From NCBI RefSeq assembly GCF_030285665.1, contig NZ_CP127295.1, positions 7,192,001 to 7,256,000 on the forward strand: a stretch of 64,000 nucleotides of DNA, in the 5' to 3' direction. Numbering within the stretch: position 1 is the first letter of the stretch; each line of letters opens with the position of its first letter. The notes under the pieces are model-generated. The model searched no databases. It saw only the letters and a list, made by a program, of their open reading frames with translations, and had not been told where the DNA came from. The translations under genes and the position numbers were made by a program. Shown here piece after piece: positions 22,415 through 31,414 of this stretch. The stretch comes from Amycolatopsis mongoliensis. GTDB lineage: Bacteria; Actinomycetota; Actinomycetes; Mycobacteriales; Pseudonocardiaceae.

Positions 22415-25400
22415 CAGTGAAGTGTGACACCGACGCGCGCCGATCCTTGGTGCGCGCGGCGCGGCTCAACGGTATCGACGAGGTGGAGGTGGACGACAGC
22501 GGCACGCTGCTCACCGTCACTTTTCTCGGACGCGCGCCGGAACACCTGAAGCCGCACCACATCCGGATCGACGGCGGCCGGCGGATCACCGGCCTGGTCG
22601 CCACCGAAGTCGAGGTGGAGGCGGCCGAGGACCCGGACCTGGACGACCGGGTGCACGTCACCGTGAACGGGCCGGGGGACAGCTCCGTCTACACGCTGAA
22701 CATCGTCGAGCCGGACGCCTTCGGCCGGCCCGGGACCCGGCCGTACCACGGCTTCGACGCGCGCTACACCAGCGCCACGTTCTCGTTCCGGCTCGCCTGC
22801 CCGACCGATTTCGACTGCGCGGCCGGGGAACCGGCGGCCCGGCCGGCGCACCCGGCGCCGCCGATCGACTACCTGGCCCGGGACTACGGCACGCTGCGCC
22901 GGCTGCTGCTGGACCGCGCGACGCTGACCGTTCCCCAGTGGATCGAGCGCCACGAGCCCGATCTGGCGTTGGCCGTGCTGGAGCTGTTCGCCTACCTGGG
23001 GGACCAGTTCAGCTACCAGCAGGACGCCGTGGCCACCGAGGCGTATCTGGGCACCGCCCGGCGCCGGCAATCGGTGCGCCGGCACGTCCGGCTGATCGAC
23101 TACGCGATGCACGACGGCTGCAACGCCCGGGCCTGGGTCGTGCTGTCCACCGACCGGGAGGTCGAGCTCGCCGCCGGTGACTTCCGGTTCGCCGCGATCG
23201 ACCTGAGCCGGCTGGACCCGGCGCAACGCCCGGCCATCCCGACCGTGCTCGACGACGAGGAGCTGGAGAACCTGTCGCCCGCGGCCGGTATCCAGGTGTT
23301 CGAGCCGTTGCCGGCCCGGCCGCTGCGGCTGTGGCCGCAGCACACCTCGATCAGCTTCTGGACCTGGGGCGAGCAGGAGTGCTTCCTGCCCAAGGGCACG
23401 ACGACGGCGACGCTGCGGGACGACCACGACGCGCCGCTGCAGCTGTGCCCCGGTGACGTCCTGGTGATCGAAGAGGTGCTCGGCCCGAAGACCGGCTCCG
23501 CCGCCGACGCCGATCCCGCGCATCGCCAGGCGGTCCGCGTCACCGCCGTGAAGGCCGCTGTGGACAAGCTGTTCGACCAGCCACTCGTCGACGTGACCTG
23601 GGCTGACGAGGACGCGTTGACGTTCCCGGTCTGCCTGTCCAGCCGCGGTGGCCCGGAATGCCGGCTGCTGACCGACGTCAGCGTGGCCCGCGGCAACGTG
23701 GTGCTGACCGACCACGGCCGGGACATCACCCACTGCGGCGGCGCGCCCGAGGTGATCCTGGTGCCGCCGGCCCCGGTCGCGCCGCCGAACTGCGCGCCGC
23801 CTGCGCTCGGCTGCCCCGACCGGCCCGGCAACGACCCGGCCGTCGTCCTCATCCACGGCCTGATCACGCGCACCCAGGGCGGGACTCCGCTCGACGACGA
23901 GGAAATCACCCTGCTGGTGCCGCTGCTGGGCCAGGCCGCCGTGGACCGGGCCAAGCTCACCGCGGACCTGACCGCCGCCGAGCAGGCGGCCGCACTTGAG
24001 GCGCTGCTGGCCCAGGTGACGTATCCGCAGCTGCGCCGGCGGTTCCGGCCGCGTCCCCGCTACGCGCCGATCACGCAGCGCGCGCCGTTCCCCACCCCGG
24101 CGTGGATCTCGCTGGGCCAGTCCAGGCTGCTCGCCACCCTGCCCGGCCGGGTCCGGGGCCGGCTCGACCACATGCGGCGCGCGGTCGCCGACGGCCGGCA
24201 GCTGTCGGCGGCCGAGATCGAGGAGCTGACCAGGTGGTTCGGCACGGCCACCCTGGCCAGGTACGACATCAGGCGGCACCCGGCGGCGGCCCTGCACCAC
24301 CTCATCGCCCGGTTCGACGAGTTCCTGGCGGCCGAGCTGGCCCGCCTGGCCACGCTGGTGGGCCGCGCCGGCGCCGGCGAGGTGCTCGGCGACGACGTCG
24401 GCTGGGAGATCGGCCAGGCCTGGGGCCCGGACTTCGGCGAGGAGCTGGCGGCCGACTCCCCGCGGCTGGCCGGCCCGGCCGGCGTCGCCCTGCACCAGGA
24501 TCCGCGGGATGCCCGGCCGGCGCTGGAGATCCGGGACGAGGACGACCGGAGCTGGGGCCCGAAGCGCGACCTGCTGGCCAGCGGCCCCACCGACCGCGAC
24601 TTCGTCGGCGAGCTGACCGACGACGGCTCGCTGGAGATCCGGTTCGGCGACGGCCAGCACGGCCGGCAGCCGACCCCCGGCACCGAGATCACCCTGCACT
24701 ACCGAGTCGGCGACGGCCTGGCCGGCAACGTCGGCGCGGAGGCGATCAGCCACATCGTGCTGTGCTGCGGGGCGGGGGACGGCTCGGGCATCACCGTCGT
24801 GCGCAACCCGTTGCCGGCCACCGGCGGCGTCGACCCGGAGCCGCTGGACCAGGTCCGCCAGCTCGCCCCGCTGGCCCTGCACCGGACCCGGCTGCGCGCG
24901 GTGACCGCGACCGACTACGCCGACCTCGCCGGCCAGGTCCCGGGCGTGCAGCGCGCCGCCGCCGAGATCCGCTGGACCGGCACCGGCCAGGAGGTCCACG
25001 TCGCCATCGACGCTCTCGGCACCGAGAGCGTGAGCCCGGCGCTGCTGGACACCGTCGCCGCACGGCTGGCGGCGTACCGGCGGATCGGGCTCGGACTTGT
25101 CGTCCTGCCTGCGGTTCTGGTGCCGCTGGACGTCGAGGTGACGCTGTGCGTCGCCACCGGCTACCAGCGAGCCCACGTCTCACAGGCGGTGCGGCTGGTG
25201 CTGCGCCGGATGTTCGCGCCGGACGAGCTGACCTTCGGCGATCCGGCGCGGGTCAGCCGGATCGTCACCGCGGCCGGTGCGGTGCCCGGCGTGCAGAGCG
25301 TGCAGGTGACCCGGCTGAAGCGGCTGTTCCGGCCGGCCGCCGGCGAGCTCGACGCCGGCGTGTTGGTGATCGGGCCGCTGGAGATCGCACAACTGGACGA

Positions 25401-25458
25401 CGACCGCGACCGGCCGGAAAACGGCCGGCTGGCGATCGTGGCGGGAGGTGGCCGATGA
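22411..25458 (+). CDS. Baseplate wedge protein 1, baseplate J/gp6-like (Afp11-like)
   Basis: A 1015-residue baseplate wedge subunit. The N-terminus is a beta domain (RLNGIDEVEVDDSGTLLTV), then PPIDYLARDYGTLRRLLLDR and YLGDQFSYQQDAVATEAYLG, which mark the putative baseplate assembly family. The C-terminal third is the gp6/baseplate J core: EIRFGDGQHGRQPTPGTEIT, RVGDGLAGNVGAEAISHIV, then NPLPATGGVDPEPLDQVR and RAVTATDYADLAGQVPGVQ. Two such proteins dimerise to form the ring that surrounds the hub. A large insertion between residues about 450 and 690 distinguishes it from shorter phage homologues. GTG start and ATGA-type stop overlap both neighbours. Confidence 0.93.
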   Translation: MTVKCDTDARRSLVRAARLNGIDEVEVDDSGTLLTVTFLGRAPEHLKPHHIRIDGGRRITGLVATEVEVEAAEDPDLDDRVHVTVNGPGDSSVYTLNIVEPDAFGRPGTRPYHGFDARYTSATFSFRLACPTDFDCAAGEPAARPAHPAPPIDYLARDYGTLRRLLLDRATLTVPQWIERHEPDLALAVLELFAYLGDQFSYQQDAVATEAYLGTARRRQSVRRHVRLIDYAMHDGCNARAWVVLSTDREVELAAGDFRFAAIDLSRLDPAQRPAIPTVLDDEELENLSPAAGIQVFEPLPARPLRLWPQHTSISFWTWGEQECFLPKGTTTATLRDDHDAPLQLCPGDVLVIEEVLGPKTGSAADADPAHRQAVRVTAVKAAVDKLFDQPLVDVTWADEDALTFPVCLSSRGGPECRLLTDVSVARGNVVLTDHGRDITHCGGAPEVILVPPAPVAPPNCAPPALGCPDRPGNDPAVVLIHGLITRTQGGTPLDDEEITLLVPLLGQAAVDRAKLTADLTAAEQAAALEALLAQVTYPQLRRRFRPRPRYAPITQRAPFPTPAWISLGQSRLLATLPGRVRGRLDHMRRAVADGRQLSAAEIEELTRWFGTATLARYDIRRHPAAALHHLIARFDEFLAAELARLATLVGRAGAGEVLGDDVGWEIGQAWGPDFGEELAADSPRLAGPAGVALHQDPRDARPALEIRDEDDRSWGPKRDLLASGPTDRDFVGELTDDGSLEIRFGDGQHGRQPTPGTEITLHYRVGDGLAGNVGAEAISHIVLCCGAGDGSGITVVRNPLPATGGVDPEPLDQVRQLAPLALHRTRLRAVTATDYADLAGQVPGVQRAAAEIRWTGTGQEVHVAIDALGTESVSPALLDTVAARLAAYRRIGLGLVVLPAVLVPLDVEVTLCVATGYQRAHVSQAVRLVLRRMFAPDELTFGDPARVSRIVTAAGAVPGVQSVQVTRLKRLFRPAAGELDAGVLVIGPLEIAQLDDDRDRPENGRLAIVAGGGR

Positions 25459-28400
25459 CCACGACCGACTGCGGCTGCGGGTGCGGCGGCGCCTGCCAGG
25501 GCGTGCAGGTCGAGACCCCGGTGACGATCGACAACCCGCCCGGGCTGGCCGAGCTGGCGGTCCGCAGCGGCACGCACGGCGAGTTCCTGGAGTCGATGCT
25601 GGCGCGGCTGTCCAGCCCCGGCTACCCGGCGCTGGCCGGCCTGACCGTGCGCACGACCGACGACGCGGCGATCGCGCTGCTGGACGGCTGGGCGACGGTC
25701 GCCGACCTGCTCACCTTCTACACCGAGCGGATCGCCAACGAGGGCTACCTGCGCACCGCCACCCGGCAGGAATCCCTGCGGCTGCTGGGAAACCTCGTCG
25801 GGCACCGACCGCGCCCCGGCGTGTCCGCCGGCACCTTCCTGGCGTACACGGTGGACAAGGACCCGTCGTCGGGTCCGGACACCGCGGTGGTCATCCCGAA
25901 GGGCACCCGCGCGCAGAGCATCCCGGCGCAGGGCGAGCAGGCCCAGTCGTTCGAGATCGGCGAGGACCTGCCGGCCCGCTGGTCCTGGAACGATCTCCAG
26001 GTCCGGCTGCGCCGGCCGTACCAGGTGGACTTCGACAACCTGGGCAACGGCGGGCGGATCCACGTCGCCGGCACGGCCAACGACATCAAGCTCGGCAACC
26101 GGCTGCTGTTCGTGTTCGGCACGGAGGCCGGCCGGCAGGTCACGCAGACCGTGCCGAGCGTGGAGATCGACCAGGCCACCGGCGTCACGGTCGTCGGCCT
26201 GCGCGGCCCGGCCCAGCCGAAGTTCAAGGAGCTGGTCGCCGACTTCCGGGCCCTGGTCTCGGACGCGCACGGCGAGATGTACAACCGGAGCCGGATCGTT
26301 CGGCGCTACGTCGACGAGGTGCTGACGCCGCTGGCCGACGCCCTCCCGAAGGACCCACCGGCAACGCCGCCGCCGACCGTCACCACGCCGACGGAGTTCC
26401 GCCGGCGGCTGGCCGAGGCGGTCGAGCGGCTGCACGAGACCGAGGTCTTGGCCGAGCAGTACCACAACGTGCACGAGTACCTGGTGGGCACGCTCGAACC
26501 GGCGCTGCTGGACATCGTGGCCGCGGTGGTCAAGCTGGAACCTCCACAGCAGCAGGACAACCAGCCGTCGTCCCTGTTCGCCGAGCTGCCCGCGGACACC
26601 TCGGCCGCGGTCGGGCTGGGCGCCCTGCTCGGCGCCTTGCGGACCCCGCCCGCGCAGTTGCCGGCGACGCCGCGTGACCTCGGCCGGGACCCGCGACAGG
26701 TGTTCGCGTCCGGCTCGGACGCCGCCGTCCAGCTGTTGTCCGCTTTGGACAGTCGCCTGCGTGACTCACTCTATCCGGCCTGGCGCAACGTCGACCTGGC
26801 CGCGCCCCTGGAGCTCCAGGAGCTCCAGGTGATGCGGACGGTGGCGACCCCGTTCGGCGCGACCGCCCCGCTCAAGCCGCTGTTCGACGCCCAGGGCCGC
26901 CCGGCCGGCTCCGAGGACTGGCCGCTGCGGGGCACGCAGACGCTGGACATCCAGGTCACCTACAACAGCAACGGGCAGCCGATCGGCACCGTCTTCACCT
27001 GGACCGAGACCGGGGAGAACCTGGTCATCCCGCTGGAACCGTTCGCCGAGGTCGAGGACTTCGTCATCGGGCCGGGCAAGGTCACCGTGACGTTCCAGCA
27101 CCCGCCGCCGCCACCCCCGGACGACGGCGGTGACGGTGGCGACGGGGGTGACGGCGAGGGCGACCTGGCCGACGCGCCGGACCCGAACTCGATCACCAGC
27201 GTGACCTTCGACTTCGACCAGCGGCTGTTCAAGCGGACCGTCGTGGTCACGAGCGCGAAGACGAACGAGATGACCGCCGTCACGGTGCGCCACGGCGACG
27301 CTCCGAACCCGCCGGTCTTCGGCCTGTGGGTCGGCTCCGTGGTGCCGGGCGGCCAGGAGGAGTTGCTGCTCCTGGCCAGCCGCAGCCCCAAGGACGGCGG
27401 GTCGGTCGTCGAGCTGAACCTGCGGTCCGCGCTGCCCGCGGTGTCGCTCAACGTGCTCGCGCTGGACGCCGTGTACGACGGGATCGGGCCGGGCAGCTGG
27501 GTGGTGATCGAGCGGTCGAAGACGGGCGACATCACCCGGGTGATCACCCGCGTGCAGGACAGCCGGGTGGTTTCCCGTTCCGACTACGGCATCACCGGCA
27601 AGGTCACGGTGCTGAGCCTGGAGGACGACTGGCTGGACGCGACCGACACCACGCTGACCGACATCCGGGACACCACGGTGTACACCCGGGGCCTGCCGCT
27701 GGCGCTGGCCACCGAGCCGGTACTGGACGAGGTCGCCGGCAAGCAGATCGAGCTGGCCCAGCTGTACCAGGGACTCACCGCCGGCCGCCGCCTGGTCGTC
27801 ACCGGCGAGCGCACCGACATCCCCGGCACGCCGGGCGTCCCGGGCACCGAGCTGACCATGATCTCGGCGGTCGAGCAGTTCGTGGACAGGACCCGGCCGG
27901 GCGACACCGTGCACACCCGGATCACGCTGGCCGCCGACCTCGCGTACCGCTACCGGCGCGACACCGTGCACCTGTTCGCGAACGTCGGCGCCGCGACGAA
28001 CGGCGCGTCCCGTGACGAGCCGATCGGCAGCGGCGACGCCAGCAAGCGCAACCAGACCTTCACGTTGTTCCAGAGCCCGGTGACCTGGCTGGCCGCGGAC
28101 ACCCCGCTCGGCGCGGCCAGCACGCTGGAGGTCCGGGTCGACGGCGTGCTCTGGTCCGAAGTGGACAGTCTGGCCGGCCACGGCCCGGCCGAACGGGTCT
28201 ACACCACGGCGGTGGACGCCGCCGGCGCGGTCGCGGTGACCTTCGGCGACGGCGTCAACGGGGCCAGGCTGACCACCGGCACGCAGAACGTGCGCGCCGC
28301 TTACCGGGTCGGCGTCGGCAAGGCGGCCAACGTCAGCGCCGGCAAGATCAGCCAGCTGATCACCCGGCCGCTGGGGGTCTCCGGGGTGAACAACCCCCTG

Positions 28401-29237
28401 CCGGCCACCGGGGGCGCCGACGCGGACGGCCCGGAGCAGGCTCGGCGGACCATCCCGTTGTCCGTGACCGCGCTGGACCGGCTGGTGTCGGTGCCGGACT
28501 ACGAGGACTTCGCCCGCGCCCGGGCCGGCATCGGGCGGGCCAGCGCGCGCCGGCTGACCGACGGGACGCGGCAGGTCGTGCACGTGACCGTGGCCGGGGT
28601 GGACGACATCCCGCTGACCGACACGTCCGGCATCGTGACCACCCTTCGGTCCGCCCTGGCCGGCTTCGGCGATCCGCAGCTGCCGGTGCGGGTCGCGGTC
28701 CGCGAACTGGTGCTGCTCGTGCTGGCGGCCAACATCAGGGTGTCGACCGCGTACAGCTGGGCGCTCGTGGAGCCGGCGGTGCGGGCGGCGCTGCTGGACC
28801 GGCTGGGCTTCGACCGGCGGGAACTCGGCCGGCCCGCGTTCCTCTCCGAGGCGATCGCGGCGGCGCAGTCGGTGCCCGGCGTGGAATACGTCGACATCGA
28901 CGTGTTCGCCGGTGTCGAGGGCAGCCTGACACCGGCGGGCCTGGACGCGTTGGGCAGCACACTGACCACCCCGAAGCCGACGGTCCCGGCGAGGCTCGCC
29001 AAGTTCGACGTCACCCGGTACACCGTCCAGGACACGACCGAGACGCTCACCAGCATCGCGGCCGTGAACGGCATCCCGGTGTCCGAGCTGTTCCGGCTCA
29101 ACCCCGACCTGACCAGCGCCGATCCCCTCCCGAAGGGGCGAAAAGTCGTGGTGTTCCGCGGCATCCGGCCGGCGCAGCTGGCGCTGCTGTCGCCGGACCT
29201 GCCGGACACGCTGATCCTCAAGGAGGTCCGGCCGTGA
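25455..29237 (+). CDS. Baseplate wedge protein 2, baseplate J/gp6-like with LysM-type C-terminus (Afp12-like)
   Basis: A 1260-residue second wedge subunit. It opens with a Cys-rich CGCGCGGACQGVQVETP, then LLDGWATVADLLTFYTERIA and YLRTATRQESLRLLGNLVGH as in Afp12. The gp6-like core lies in the C-terminal third (VTFGDGVNGARLTTGTQNVR, RVGVGKAANVSAGKISQLI, NPLPATGGADADGPEQARR). Residues about 1185-1245 add a LysM-like fold (TRYTVQDTTETLTSIAAVN, LFRLNPDLTSADPLPKG), not usual in enterobacterial homologues. A Pro/Gly/Asp-rich loop near residues 550-575 is an internal low-complexity insert. The N-terminal Cys cluster (four Cys within ten residues) could bind a metal. Confidence 0.93.
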   Translation: MTTTDCGCGCGGACQGVQVETPVTIDNPPGLAELAVRSGTHGEFLESMLARLSSPGYPALAGLTVRTTDDAAIALLDGWATVADLLTFYTERIANEGYLRTATRQESLRLLGNLVGHRPRPGVSAGTFLAYTVDKDPSSGPDTAVVIPKGTRAQSIPAQGEQAQSFEIGEDLPARWSWNDLQVRLRRPYQVDFDNLGNGGRIHVAGTANDIKLGNRLLFVFGTEAGRQVTQTVPSVEIDQATGVTVVGLRGPAQPKFKELVADFRALVSDAHGEMYNRSRIVRRYVDEVLTPLADALPKDPPATPPPTVTTPTEFRRRLAEAVERLHETEVLAEQYHNVHEYLVGTLEPALLDIVAAVVKLEPPQQQDNQPSSLFAELPADTSAAVGLGALLGALRTPPAQLPATPRDLGRDPRQVFASGSDAAVQLLSALDSRLRDSLYPAWRNVDLAAPLELQELQVMRTVATPFGATAPLKPLFDAQGRPAGSEDWPLRGTQTLDIQVTYNSNGQPIGTVFTWTETGENLVIPLEPFAEVEDFVIGPGKVTVTFQHPPPPPPDDGGDGGDGGDGEGDLADAPDPNSITSVTFDFDQRLFKRTVVVTSAKTNEMTAVTVRHGDAPNPPVFGLWVGSVVPGGQEELLLLASRSPKDGGSVVELNLRSALPAVSLNVLALDAVYDGIGPGSWVVIERSKTGDITRVITRVQDSRVVSRSDYGITGKVTVLSLEDDWLDATDTTLTDIRDTTVYTRGLPLALATEPVLDEVAGKQIELAQLYQGLTAGRRLVVTGERTDIPGTPGVPGTELTMISAVEQFVDRTRPGDTVHTRITLAADLAYRYRRDTVHLFANVGAATNGASRDEPIGSGDASKRNQTFTLFQSPVTWLAADTPLGAASTLEVRVDGVLWSEVDSLAGHGPAERVYTTAVDAAGAVAVTFGDGVNGARLTTGTQNVRAAYRVGVGKAANVSAGKISQLITRPLGVSGVNNPLPATGGADADGPEQARRTIPLSVTALDRLVSVPDYEDFARARAGIGRASARRLTDGTRQVVHVTVAGVDDIPLTDTSGIVTTLRSALAGFGDPQLPVRVAVRELVLLVLAANIRVSTAYSWALVEPAVRAALLDRLGFDRRELGRPAFLSEAIAAAQSVPGVEYVDIDVFAGVEGSLTPAGLDALGSTLTTPKPTVPARLAKFDVTRYTVQDTTETLTSIAAVNGIPVSELFRLNPDLTSADPLPKGRKVVVFRGIRPAQLALLSPDLPDTLILKEVRP

Positions 29238-31405
29238 CGGAGCGGCTCTACGAACTGCTGCCCTCGTTCGTCCGCGCCCGGGACTTCGCCGTCGGCGAGC
29301 CGCTGCGGGCGCTGCTCGCGGTGATCACCGAGCAGGTCGACCTGGTGCAGGACGACATCCGGCAGCTGTACGACAACTGGTTCATCGAGACCTGCCAGGA
29401 CTGGGCCGTGCCCTACCTCGGCGACCTCGTCGGCTACCGGCTGCTCGGCGGCTACCAGGAGGCGCTCGGCGCGCGCGGCACCGCGACGGCCGAGGCGGTC
29501 GCCCGGCTCGCCGCCCGGCTGGCGCCGCGGCGGGACGTCGCCGACACCGTGGCCAACCGCCGTCGCAAGGGCACCCTGCCGCTGCTCGAAGAGGCCGCCG
29601 CCTCGGTCGCCGAATGGCCCGCGCGGGCGGTCGAGTTCCTGCCGCTTTCGGCGGCCACGCAACCGGTCCGGCTGTTCGCCGGGGGAGCGGACGCGGTGAC
29701 CCGCCGCGGGCTGACGGCCGGCGGGCGGCTGCTCGACCTGCGCCGGGGCGACCTGCTCGACCTGGCCGGCTCCGCCTTCGACCCGCTGGCCCACGGCGTG
29801 GCGGCGCCGGGCATCGACTCCCGGCGGCGACCGGGCCGGTACGCCCCGCAGAACGTCGGCCTGTTCGTCTGGCGGCTGCGGCCCTACCCGGTCACGCACG
29901 CGCCCGCCTACTGCATCGACCGCGCCCGCAACCAGTACACGTTCTCCATCCTCGGCAACGACGTCAACCTCGTGCACCGGCCGTTGCCCGCGCCGGCGCG
30001 CGGCCGTCCGGCGACCGAGGAGAACCTGCCGCTGTTCCTGCGGCGCCGTGCCGTGCGCGACCGCCTCGCCGACTTCTACGGGCCGGGCAAGAGCTTCACT
30101 ATCTGGCGCGGCCCCGGCGTGGACCCGGTGCCGCTGTCGGACATCGTCGTCGCCGACCTGACGCACTGGGCCTACCGCCCGCGGCGGCACCAGGTCGTCG
30201 TGGACCCGGTGCTCGGGCGGATGGTGTTCGGGTCCCGGCGGGTGCCCCGCCGCGGCGTCTGGGTGACCTACCACTACGCGTTCTCCGACGATCTGGGCGG
30301 CGGCGAGTACCCGCGCACGCTCGAGCCGGCGCCGGTGACCTACCGGGTCGGGCCCGGGCAGGACTTCGAGCGCATCACCAGCGCGTACGAACAGTGGAAG
30401 CGCGACAACGCCGACGGCAGCACCCCCGAAGCGGCCATCGAGATCACGCACAGCGGCGCCTACCAGGAACAGCTCGAGTTCGTGCTCGAGCCGGGCGACC
30501 GCCTCCAGGTCCGCGCCGCCGACGGCACGCGGCCGGTGCTGCGGCTGCTCGACTGGTACAGCAACCGGCCGGACTCACTGCAGATCAGGGCGAACGAGTG
30601 CGAAGAGGGCGACGACCGGCCGCCGCCGCGGATCGTGCTGGACGGCCTGCTCGTCGCCGGGCGCGGGGTGAGCGTCACCGGGCCGGTCGGTGCGGTCGTG
30701 GTCCGGCACTGCACGCTCGTCCCCGGCTGGTCGCTCGAACCGCACTGCGGACCGAGCCACCCCGAAGAACCGAGCCTGGTGCTGGAGAACACGACGGCGT
30801 GCGTCCAGGTGGAGAGCAGCGTCCTCGGCACGATCCTGGTGCTCGCCGACGAGGTGCACGCCGACCCGCTGCCGATCCACCTCGCCGACAGCGTCCTCGA
30901 CGCCACCGCGCCGCACCGGGAGGCCCTGTCGGCGCCGGACTGCCGGCACGCCCACGCGGTCCTGCACGTCCACCGCTCCACCGTGATCGGCGAGGTGGTC
31001 ACGCACGCGGTCGCGCTGGCGGAGAACACGATCTTCCACGGCCGGCTGCGGGTCGCCCGGCGCGGCGCCGGCTGCGTCCGGTTCTGTTATGTGCCCAGGG
31101 GTTCGCGGACCCCGCGCCGGTACCACTGCGAGCCGGACACCGCGGTCGCGGCGGTGCCGCCGGACGAGCGCGCCCTCGTCTTCGCGCGGGTGCGGCCGTC
31201 GTTCACCAGCACCCGGTACGGCACCCCGGGCTACGCGCAGCTTTCGGCGCACTGCCCCCCGGAGCTCGCCCGCGGCGCCGAGGACGGGTCCGAGCTCGGC
31301 GCGTTCCACGACCTGTTCCAGCCGCAGCGCTTGGACAACCTGCGGGCCCGGCTGGCCGAGTTCGTCCCGGCCGGCTCCGCGGCCGCCGTCATCACCGTCT
31401 CCTAG
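29234..31405 (+). CDS. gpI-like tail protein with right-handed beta-helix
   Basis: A 723-residue protein. The first 110 residues are like the phage tail protein I/gp7 region that docks onto wedges (ERLYELLPSFVRARD, VQDDIRQLYDNWFIETC, WAVPYLGDLVGYRLLGG). The remainder, from about residue 370, is a repetitive beta-strand domain (AAIEITHSGAYQEQLEFVLE, PRIVLDGLLVAGRGVSVTG, VVVRHCTLVPGWSLEP) with the look of a parallel beta-helix. That is a common surface-exposed, substrate-binding fold in phage tail spikes. It takes the place in the operon where other clusters have fibre or wedge genes. Role in target contact is possible but not shown. ATG 29234 overlaps the preceding stop. Confidence 0.8.
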   Translation: MTERLYELLPSFVRARDFAVGEPLRALLAVITEQVDLVQDDIRQLYDNWFIETCQDWAVPYLGDLVGYRLLGGYQEALGARGTATAEAVARLAARLAPRRDVADTVANRRRKGTLPLLEEAAASVAEWPARAVEFLPLSAATQPVRLFAGGADAVTRRGLTAGGRLLDLRRGDLLDLAGSAFDPLAHGVAAPGIDSRRRPGRYAPQNVGLFVWRLRPYPVTHAPAYCIDRARNQYTFSILGNDVNLVHRPLPAPARGRPATEENLPLFLRRRAVRDRLADFYGPGKSFTIWRGPGVDPVPLSDIVVADLTHWAYRPRRHQVVVDPVLGRMVFGSRRVPRRGVWVTYHYAFSDDLGGGEYPRTLEPAPVTYRVGPGQDFERITSAYEQWKRDNADGSTPEAAIEITHSGAYQEQLEFVLEPGDRLQVRAADGTRPVLRLLDWYSNRPDSLQIRANECEEGDDRPPPRIVLDGLLVAGRGVSVTGPVGAVVVRHCTLVPGWSLEPHCGPSHPEEPSLVLENTTACVQVESSVLGTILVLADEVHADPLPIHLADSVLDATAPHREALSAPDCRHAHAVLHVHRSTVIGEVVTHAVALAENTIFHGRLRVARRGAGCVRFCYVPRGSRTPRRYHCEPDTAVAAVPPDERALVFARVRPSFTSTRYGTPGYAQLSAHCPPELARGAEDGSELGAFHDLFQPQRLDNLRARLAEFVPAGSAAAVITVS

Positions 31406-31414
31406 GAGTGCACC

